DNA of 64,000 bases from Streptomyces sp. DH41. Its GTDB lineage: Bacteria > Actinomycetota > Actinomycetes > Streptomycetales > Streptomycetaceae. Of this stretch, positions 58,760 to 64,000 are shown piece after piece (the first letter of the stretch is position 1; every line of letters begins with the position of its first letter). The stretch spans positions 1-64,000 of the forward strand of contig NZ_JARVKY010000028.1 in the NCBI RefSeq assembly GCF_029813785.1, written 5' to 3'. Both the position numbers and the translations under genes were made by a program. The notes below the pieces were generated by a model. The model was given only the letters and a program-made list of their open reading frames with translations. It was not told the origin of the DNA and did not search any database.

Positions 58760-59119
58760 GTGCGTGAGGCCCCGCTGTTTCCAGGTGCGATGCGGCAGTG
58801 CGATGCGGCAGTGCGCCGGGGTGTGCTTCCGTGCGCTTCCCGCGCAAATGGGATGTACGGGATGAACTTCCCTTGTCCGGTTGACGGATCGTGACCCTTT
58901 CCTCACGCTTGTAGCCAACGATTCGCCGCGAGGGGACGACGAGGGTTCGGTGACGGGGCCTCGGCGAGTGTGGGTCGTGATTCGGCGGCGGTTCCCTCGG
59001 GGGCGACGGGAGCCGGGCGGGAGCGCCGGAGTCGGGCGGCGGCGTGCGGTGCCATGCTCGGGGCGGACAGCGCCGCGCCGCCGTTCCGACGGATCCGGGA
59101 AGCGTGCCGAGGCCTCCGC
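58760..59119. other. Intergenic region before GlxA-type gene
   Basis: No gene is supported here. GTGCGATGCGGCA occurs twice in tandem (58789-58814). TTGACG near 58879 resembles a -35 box and may start a short transcript, but no reading frame or recognised RNA follows. Confidence 0.4.
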
Positions 59120-60202
59120 TCACTGTCCACAGGCTGTGGACAACTCCGTCCGGAAGGTCCGCCGGTACGCGGTCGGGGTGACCCCGAGCGTCGCCATCAG
59201 GTGCTGCCGCATCGACTGGGCCGTGCCGAAGCCGGCGTCGCGTGCCACCTGGTCGACGGACAGGCCGGTGGACTCCAGCAGATGCCGGGCCCGTTCGACG
59301 CGCTGCCCGGTGAGCCACTGGCCCGGACTGACGCCGGCCTCCTCGCGGAAGCGGCGGGTGAAGGTGCGTACGGACATCGACTCCTGGGCGGCCATGTCCC
59401 GCAGCTGGATCGGCTCCTGGAGGCGGCCGAGCGCCCAGGCGCGGGCGTTGGTCGTGGACGACTGCTGCGGATCGGGCACCGGCCGTTCGATGTACTGCGC
59501 CTGACCGCCGTCGCGGTGCGGCGGCACGACGGTGCGGCGGGCCACGTCGTTGGCGACGGCGGTGCCGTGGTCCCGGCGCACGATGTGCACGCACAGGTCG
59601 ATCCCGGCCGCCACCCCGGCCGAGGTGAGCACGTCACCGTCGTCGACGAACAGCACGTCCGGGTCCACCCGCACCTTCGGGAACAGCCGCTGGAAGTGCT
59701 CGGCGGAGGCCCAGTGCGTGGTCGCCGGCCGGCCGTCGAGACACCCGGCGGCGGCCAGGACGTATCCGCCGGTGCAGATCGCGACGAGCCGGGTGCCGGG
59801 CCGGACGAGCGCGAGCGCGGCGGCCAGCTCCTCGGTCAGTACGCCCTCCTCGTACACCGGCCCCAGCTCGTAGGAGCTCGGTACGACGACCGTGTCGGCG
59901 GTGGCCAGTGCCTCGGGGCCGTTCTCGACCAGGATCGCGAAGTCCGCGTCGGTGCCGACCGGGCCGGGCGGGCGGACCGAGCAGGTGACGACCTCGTACA
60001 GCGGGCGCGTGTGCTCGCCCCGGGCGCGTCCGAAGATCCGCTGGGGGATGCCCAGTTCGAAGGGGAGCAGGCCGTCGAGGGCGAGGACGACGACACGGTG
60101 CGGCCGTCGCGGTCGTCGCGACGGGATCGGCGGGTGCGGAGCCGGTTGCGCCGGGTGTGCGGGGTGCGACCGGGGTACGGGGTGCGGGCGGTCGGACGTC
60201 AT
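59120..60202 (-). CDS. GlxA-family transcriptional regulator
   Basis: A 360-residue regulator. A DJ-1/PfpI-like domain (about residues 36-200; VVVLALDGLLPFELGIPQRIF, and Cys in VAICTGGYVLAAAG) is followed by a C-terminal AraC-type double helix-turn-helix (RDMAAQESMSVRTFTRRFREEAG, and LSVDQVARDAGFGTAQSMRQHL). Such proteins often activate nearby metabolic or transport genes. It is divergent from an MFS gene 71 bases away, its likely target. Its last codons contain two facing DnaA boxes. Confidence 0.92.
   Translation of the reverse strand: MTSDRPHPVPRSHPAHPAQPAPHPPIPSRRPRRPHRVVVLALDGLLPFELGIPQRIFGRARGEHTRPLYEVVTCSVRPPGPVGTDADFAILVENGPEALATADTVVVPSSYELGPVYEEGVLTEELAAALALVRPGTRLVAICTGGYVLAAAGCLDGRPATTHWASAEHFQRLFPKVRVDPDVLFVDDGDVLTSAGVAAGIDLCVHIVRRDHGTAVANDVARRTVVPPHRDGGQAQYIERPVPDPQQSSTTNARAWALGRLQEPIQLRDMAAQESMSVRTFTRRFREEAGVSPGQWLTGQRVERARHLLESTGLSVDQVARDAGFGTAQSMRQHLMATLGVTPTAYRRTFRTELSTACGQ
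59123..59143. promoter_or_regulatory. Pair of inverted DnaA boxes
   Basis: CTGTCCACA (59123-59131) and TGTGGACAA (59135-59143; its complement TTGTCCACA is the preferred Streptomyces DnaA box) face each other across 3 bases. They lie inside the final codons of the GlxA-type gene. Two boxes can occur by chance; a DnaA-titration or regulatory role is possible. Confidence 0.5.
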
Positions 60203-60273
60203 GGCCCGATCCTAGCGAACCGTGTCTTTCGGGCCACTCGATCGGACGGCCCCCGCATCGGAAGCTCAATGAC

Positions 60274-61611
60274 ATGACCCAGCCCACCGGCGCCGCCGAC
60301 GCCGACGCAGCAGAACCAGCAGCCGCCGCGCTCCGGCCGGAGCCCGTCCGCCCGCGCCGCCGCACCCGGGTGCACCGCGCCTGGTGGGTCGCCGCCGTCA
60401 CCTTCGTGACGATCATCGGCGCCGCCGCCTTCCGCTCCCTGCCCGGCATCCTCGTCGACCCGCTCCACGATGACTTCGGCTGGTCGCGCGGCACGATCGG
60501 CGCCGCCGTCTCCGTCAACCTCGCGCTCTACGGACTGACCGCCCCCTTCGCGGCGGCGCTGATGGACCGCTTCGGCATCCGGCGTGTGGTGGCCACGGCC
60601 CTGGTCGTGATCGCGCTCGGCTCGGGCCTGACGGTGTGGATGGAGTCCGCCTGGCAACTGATCCTCTGCTGGGGCCTGTTGGTCGGCCTCGGCTCCGGCT
60701 CGATGGCGCTGGCCTTCGCCGCCACCGTCACCAACCGCTGGTTCACCGAGCGGCGCGGCCTGGTCACCGGCGTCCTCACCGCCGCAGCGGCCTCCGGACA
60801 GCTGATCTTCCTGCCGCTGCTGTCCTGGATCGTGGAGACGTACGACTGGCGCCCCGCGGCCGTCACCGTCGCCCTGGCCGCCCTCGCCGTCGTCCCCTTC
60901 GTCTGGCTCCTCCTGCACGACCACCCGGCCGACGTGGGCCAGAAGCCTTACGGCGCCCAGGAGTTCGTGCCCAAGCCGGCTCCGGTGCCCGGTGCCGCCC
61001 GCCGCGCGCTCGCGGTGCTCCGCTCCGCCGTCCGCAGCGGCCCGTTCTGGCTGCTGGCAGGCACCTTCGCGATCTGCGGCGCCTCGACCAACGGCCTGAT
61101 CCAGACCCACTTCGTGCCCGCCGCCCACGACCACGGCATGCCGCTGACCGCAGCCGCCTCGTTGCTCGCCGTCATCGGTGTGTTCGACGTGGTCGGCACG
61201 ATCGCCTCCGGCTGGTTCACCGACCGCTTCGAACCGCGCCGTCTGCTCGCCGTCTACTACGCCCTGCGCGGCGTCTCCCTCCTCTTCCTCCCCATGCTGC
61301 TCGCGCCCAGCGTCCACCCGCCGATGATCTTCTTCATCGTCTTCTACGGCCTCGACTGGGTCGCCACCGTCCCGCCCACCCTCGCCCTGTGCCGCGAGCA
61401 CTACGGCGACGACAGCGCGATCGTCTTCGGCTGGGTCCTCGCCTCCCACCAGGTGGGCGCCGCCCTCGTCGCCTTCCTCGGAGGCGCCGCCCGCGACACC
61501 TTCGGCTCCTACGACGTGGTCTGGTACGCCTCCGGCGCACTGTGCGCGGCAGCGGCCCTGATGGCCCTGGTGATCCGCCGCCGCCCGGCTCCGACGCCCG
61601 GGCTGTCCTGA
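60274..61611 (+). CDS. MFS transporter (oxalate/formate antiporter-like)
   Basis: A 445-residue major facilitator protein with about 12 helices. GLTAPFAAALMDRFGIRRVV is the helix 2-3 loop, and FGWSRGTIGAAVSVNLALYGL and GSMALAFAATVTNRWFTERRGLVTGVL resemble the monocarboxylate/oxalate-formate antiporter group. It is divergent from the GlxA-type regulator, which probably controls it. The N-terminal ~40 residues are Ala/Pro/Arg-rich and cytoplasmic. ATG 60274 is the start. Confidence 0.9.
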   Translation: MTQPTGAADADAAEPAAAALRPEPVRPRRRTRVHRAWWVAAVTFVTIIGAAAFRSLPGILVDPLHDDFGWSRGTIGAAVSVNLALYGLTAPFAAALMDRFGIRRVVATALVVIALGSGLTVWMESAWQLILCWGLLVGLGSGSMALAFAATVTNRWFTERRGLVTGVLTAAAASGQLIFLPLLSWIVETYDWRPAAVTVALAALAVVPFVWLLLHDHPADVGQKPYGAQEFVPKPAPVPGAARRALAVLRSAVRSGPFWLLAGTFAICGASTNGLIQTHFVPAAHDHGMPLTAAASLLAVIGVFDVVGTIASGWFTDRFEPRRLLAVYYALRGVSLLFLPMLLAPSVHPPMIFFIVFYGLDWVATVPPTLALCREHYGDDSAIVFGWVLASHQVGAALVAFLGGAARDTFGSYDVVWYASGALCAAAALMALVIRRRPAPTPGLS

Positions 61612-61660
61612 GCCCCGCCCCCGACCGCTACCGAGCCCACCCGCCCATGGGACCCGCCCC

Positions 61661-62863
61661 TCACCTCCACAGCCGCGAGGCCCGGCCCCCGTCGCTCTTC
61701 TTCACGGCCTCGGCTATCCGCACCGCGTCCCGTGCCAGTTCGCGGAGCATGCCGCTGACGGGGTTGGTGAAGCCGGTGAAGTACAGGCCGGGGGCGTTCT
61801 TCGGGGTGCGGGCGCCCCGTACGGCCGGTCTGCCGTGGGCGTCGAGCACGCCGAGGTGGCCGACCAGCCCCTCCAGACCGCGGAGATAGCCGGTGGCGGC
61901 GAGCACCGTGTCCGGTGCGACGCGGGTGCCGTCGGCGAGGCGCACCTCGCCGTCCTCGAAGCCGTCCACGGCGGCCACGACCTCCACCCGGCCGTCGCGC
62001 ACCGCGTCGGTCAGACCGACGTCCTGCACCGGGATGGCGCCCTCGGCGACCCGGGTGAGGAGCCCGGTGTCCGGGCGGGGCAGCCCGTGCGCCGACAGGT
62101 CGGGCGTGCTGATCCTGGCCAGCGGCCGGGCGAGCCGGTCGACGAGGCCGGCCGGCAGCCGCCGTACGAGGACGCCGTTGTACTGGGCGGGCCAGCCGGC
62201 CGTCGAGCGGCGCACGATGTGCGGCGCGGTGCGCACGGACAGCCGCACCCTCGCGGCCCCGCCCTCCACCAGGTCCACGGCGATCTCGGCGCCGGTGTTG
62301 CCGACGCCGACGACCAGGACGTCCCGGCCGGCGTACGGGGCCGCGTTCCGGTACTCGGCGGCGTGCCGGAACTCGCCGGTGTACGTGTCCCGGCCGGGCC
62401 AGTCCGGCAGGCGCGGGGTGTGGTTGTGGCCGGTGGCGACCACGACCGCGGCGCCGGTCAGCTCACGGCCCCCGGAGGCGTGCAGCAGCCAGCCGTCCCC
62501 GGCGGGGGCACGTTCGACGCGGAAGACCTCGACGCCGGTGACGATCTCCAGCTCGTGGTGCTCGGCGTACTTCTCCAGGTACCGCACCACGTCGTCCCTG
62601 GCCACCCACCGCCCGAAGCGGCGCGGCATCGGCAGGCCGGGCAGGGACGACAGACGGCGGGTGGTGTGCAGGCGCAGCCGGTCGTAGTGGCGCCGCCAGG
62701 AGGAGCCGACGTGGTCGGCCCGCTCCAGCACGACGGCGCGTATGCCGCGTTTCCTCAGCGCGTGGGCGGCGGCGAGGCCGCCGGGACCGGCGCCGATGAC
62801 GTACACGGGGCGGTCCGCGGGGTGGGCGGGCTGCGGTTCAGCGGACGCTGTGGAGTCGGCCAT
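61661..62863 (-). CDS. FAD-dependent monooxygenase (flavin-containing type)
   Basis: A 400-residue flavoprotein with GAGPGGLAAAHALRKRG at the N-terminus for FAD and GVGNTGAEIAVDLVEGG for NADPH. Between them YTGEFRHAAEYRN matches the flavin-monooxygenase fingerprint FxGxxxHxxxY with Tyr in place of the first Phe. Substrates may be amines, sulfides or ketones. It stands alone, convergent with the MFS gene and divergent from the GNAT gene. ATG 62863 is the start. Confidence 0.9.
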   Translation of the reverse strand: MADSTASAEPQPAHPADRPVYVIGAGPGGLAAAHALRKRGIRAVVLERADHVGSSWRRHYDRLRLHTTRRLSSLPGLPMPRRFGRWVARDDVVRYLEKYAEHHELEIVTGVEVFRVERAPAGDGWLLHASGGRELTGAAVVVATGHNHTPRLPDWPGRDTYTGEFRHAAEYRNAAPYAGRDVLVVGVGNTGAEIAVDLVEGGAARVRLSVRTAPHIVRRSTAGWPAQYNGVLVRRLPAGLVDRLARPLARISTPDLSAHGLPRPDTGLLTRVAEGAIPVQDVGLTDAVRDGRVEVVAAVDGFEDGEVRLADGTRVAPDTVLAATGYLRGLEGLVGHLGVLDAHGRPAVRGARTPKNAPGLYFTGFTNPVSGMLRELARDAVRIAEAVKKSDGGRASRLWR

Positions 62864-63016
62864 GCCGCGAGCGTAATCACGCCCTCGCTTGATGGGTCTC
62901 GGTCAAGACCGGAATGGGTTGCGGATCGGTCACGACCGCGGCCGGCGGACGCGCGGCGACCAGGCGGTGGTTCCGGTCCCCGGCGGGAACCGCCCCCGGT
63001 CGGATTGAATGGCTCG

Positions 63017-63628
63017 ATGGTCGACTCACGCATGCACACCCTCGCCCCCTCCCTCACCGAACCGCAGGGACACGGTCTGCGTCTGCGGCCCTGGGACGCC
63101 GGTTCCGACGCCGACGCGCAGACATGGCTGCGCGGCCACCTCGACCCCGAGTTCCAGCGCTGGAACACACCGCTGAAGCTGTGGACGGACCTCGGCGGCG
63201 CCCGGAAGTCGCTGCGCGCGCGGGCCCTGGAGGCCGCGGAGGGCAGGGCCGCGTCGTTCCGGATCACGGACGCGGAGAGCGGTACGGCGCTGGGTCACAT
63301 CGGCGTCAACGAGATCAACCGGCCGCTGAGGCTGGCACGGGTCGGCTACTGGGTGCTCCCCGAGGCCCGCGGCCGGGGCGTCGCCACCCACGCGCTGCTG
63401 CTCGCGTCGCGCTGGGCCTTCGCGGAACTCGGCCTGTACCGCCTGGAACTGGGCCACGCGGTGGGTCACGAGGCCTCCTGCCGGATCGCCGAACGCTGCG
63501 GCTACGCCCACGAGGGCACACTGCGCGGGGCGTTGTGGGAGGCCGGCCGGCACGACGCGTTCCGGGACGCGCACCTGCACGCGCGGCTGGCGACGGACGA
63601 GGAGCCGGCGGAGCCCGGCCGACGGTGA
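63017..63628 (+). CDS. GNAT-family acetyltransferase (RimJ/RimL-like)
   Basis: A 203-residue acetyltransferase. GHIGVNEINRPLRLARVGYWVLPEARGRGVATHALLLASRWAFAELGLYRLELGH is the RimJ/RimL-type core with the acetyl-CoA loop ARGRGVAT, and the C-terminal CRIAERCGYAHEGTLRGALWE is also characteristic. It probably acetylates an N-terminal or side-chain amine, substrate unknown. The ATG at 63017 is assumed; 63032 is an alternative. A tandem repeat follows the stop. Confidence 0.9.
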   Translation: MVDSRMHTLAPSLTEPQGHGLRLRPWDAGSDADAQTWLRGHLDPEFQRWNTPLKLWTDLGGARKSLRARALEAAEGRAASFRITDAESGTALGHIGVNEINRPLRLARVGYWVLPEARGRGVATHALLLASRWAFAELGLYRLELGHAVGHEASCRIAERCGYAHEGTLRGALWEAGRHDAFRDAHLHARLATDEEPAEPGRR

Positions 63629-63635
63629 CCGCCGC

Positions 63636-63752
63636 CTCACGGCCGCTGCGCACGGCCGCTGCTCACGGCCCCTGCGCACGGCCGCCGCCTCATGGCCACC
63701 GCCTCATGGCCACCGCTCATGGCCACCGCTCACGGCCACCGCTCACGGCCAC
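63636..63752. repeat. Tandem CTCA(T/C)GGCCACCG repeats
   Basis: Units of 13-14 bases, best preserved at 63687-63752 (starting at 63687, 63701, 63715, 63728 and 63741), follow more degenerate 11-12-base copies from 63636. The array lies between the convergent GNAT and PNPOx-family genes and overlaps the last codon and stop of the latter. Confidence 0.7.
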
Positions 63753-64000
63753 AGCGACCGCGTGTCCCAGCCGCCGTCCTCCGCCCGCCGGTAGGCCAGT
63801 CGTACGTGGCGGCGGCGGGCGTCCCCCTGGAAGAACTCCACCTCGTCGGGGACCAGCCGGTACAGAGTCCATGACGGGACGGGAGTCTCCGGCTCCCGTC
63901 CGGCCCGCTCCCAGGCCTCCTCCGACGCGCGGGCCAGCTCGTCCGGCGAGCTCAGGTCCGCGCTCTGCCGGCCGGTGAGGGCGGCGGCCAGGGCGCCGGT
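63743..64000 (-). CDS. Pyridoxamine 5'-phosphate oxidase-family protein, 3' part
   Basis: The last 85 codons of a gene that continues beyond the right edge. The translation (TGRQSADLSSPDELARA, WTLYRLVPDEVEFFQGDARRRHV, AEDGGWDTRSLWP) aligns with the C-terminus of the PdxH at 39821 (WGGFRVVPREVEFWQGRENRLHD, DGGWRVERLSP). It is thus a paralogue, possibly a second PNPOx or a PhzG-like FMN enzyme. The stop is TGA at 63743-63745, inside the tandem repeat. Confidence 0.8.
   Translation of the reverse strand, partial: TGALAAALTGRQSADLSSPDELARASEEAWERAGREPETPVPSWTLYRLVPDEVEFFQGDARRRHVRLAYRRAEDGGWDTRSLWP

Noticed and set aside
59123..59143. Origin of replication
   Set aside because: Only two DnaA boxes and no dnaA/dnaN genes or box cluster; too little for an origin.

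Overview
The window is high-GC actinobacterial chromosome, almost certainly Streptomyces. Coding is dense with strong GC bias at third codon positions, GTG and TTG starts and GTGA/ATGA stop-start overlaps are common, and the gene content is typical of the genus. From remembered gene order, the right two thirds look syntenic with the S. coelicolor region around SCO4366-SCO4415 (serC, an acyl-CoA carboxylase cluster, a citrate synthase, SIS protein plus dmdR1, SCO4402-type protein, purU, sigma factor, EF-hand protein). That correspondence is recalled, not computed.

Layout. 0.3-8.5 kb: sacsin/Hsp90-like ATPase, P-type ATPase, DUF2530/GNAT pair, NCS2 purine permease. 8.5-18 kb: MarR-MFS pair, intact Uma2 gene, ThpR, aldo-keto reductase, a Uma2 remnant, SGNH hydrolase, secreted membrane-anchored protein, and a TetR gene facing a DrrAB-type ABC exporter. 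18-22 kb: serC and a large FAD/Fe-S oxidoreductase, divergent. 22-30 kb is more accessory: VOC protein, a small GntR cassette with 10-bp repeats in its promoter, a truncated methyltransferase, a second GntR fragment, an FG-GAP protein, RibD-type reductase, NUDIX, TetR/quinone reductase pair, EamA exporter. 31-39.8 kb is one catabolic operon: MDMPI-like protein, AtuA-like protein, carboxylase beta and alpha subunits, acyl-CoA dehydrogenase, enoyl-CoA hydratase, TetR. 39.8-46 kb: pdxH, citrate synthase, PAS protein, SIS protein, dmdR1. 46-64 kb: hydrolase, Prim-Pol protein, XRE/TPR regulator, Pro/Gln-rich membrane protein, solute-binding lipoprotein, purU, sigma/anti-sigma pair, STAS, EF-hand and ATPase proteins, GlxA-type regulator with MFS, flavin monooxygenase, GNAT, and the end of a second PNPOx gene.

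The operon at 31-39.8 kb probably activates, carboxylates, dehydrogenates and hydrates a branched or terpenoid-type acyl-CoA, with the last gene (TetR) likely repressing the promoter near 30.9 kb. Its acid-activating ligase gene appears lost: only about 20 codons of a 4-coumarate-CoA-ligase-like N-terminus remain (38186), followed by a 17/18-bp minisatellite whose units each carry a ribosome-binding-site-like stretch and usually a GTG.

No tRNA, rRNA, CRISPR array, insertion sequence or phage was recognised. The most unusual items are small-scale: the ligase-to-minisatellite replacement, the Uma2 deletion remnant with a conserved 28-bp upstream element, GntR promoter iterons, the frame antisense to dmdR1, a hydrolase lacking its nucleophilic serine, and several operator-like palindromes.
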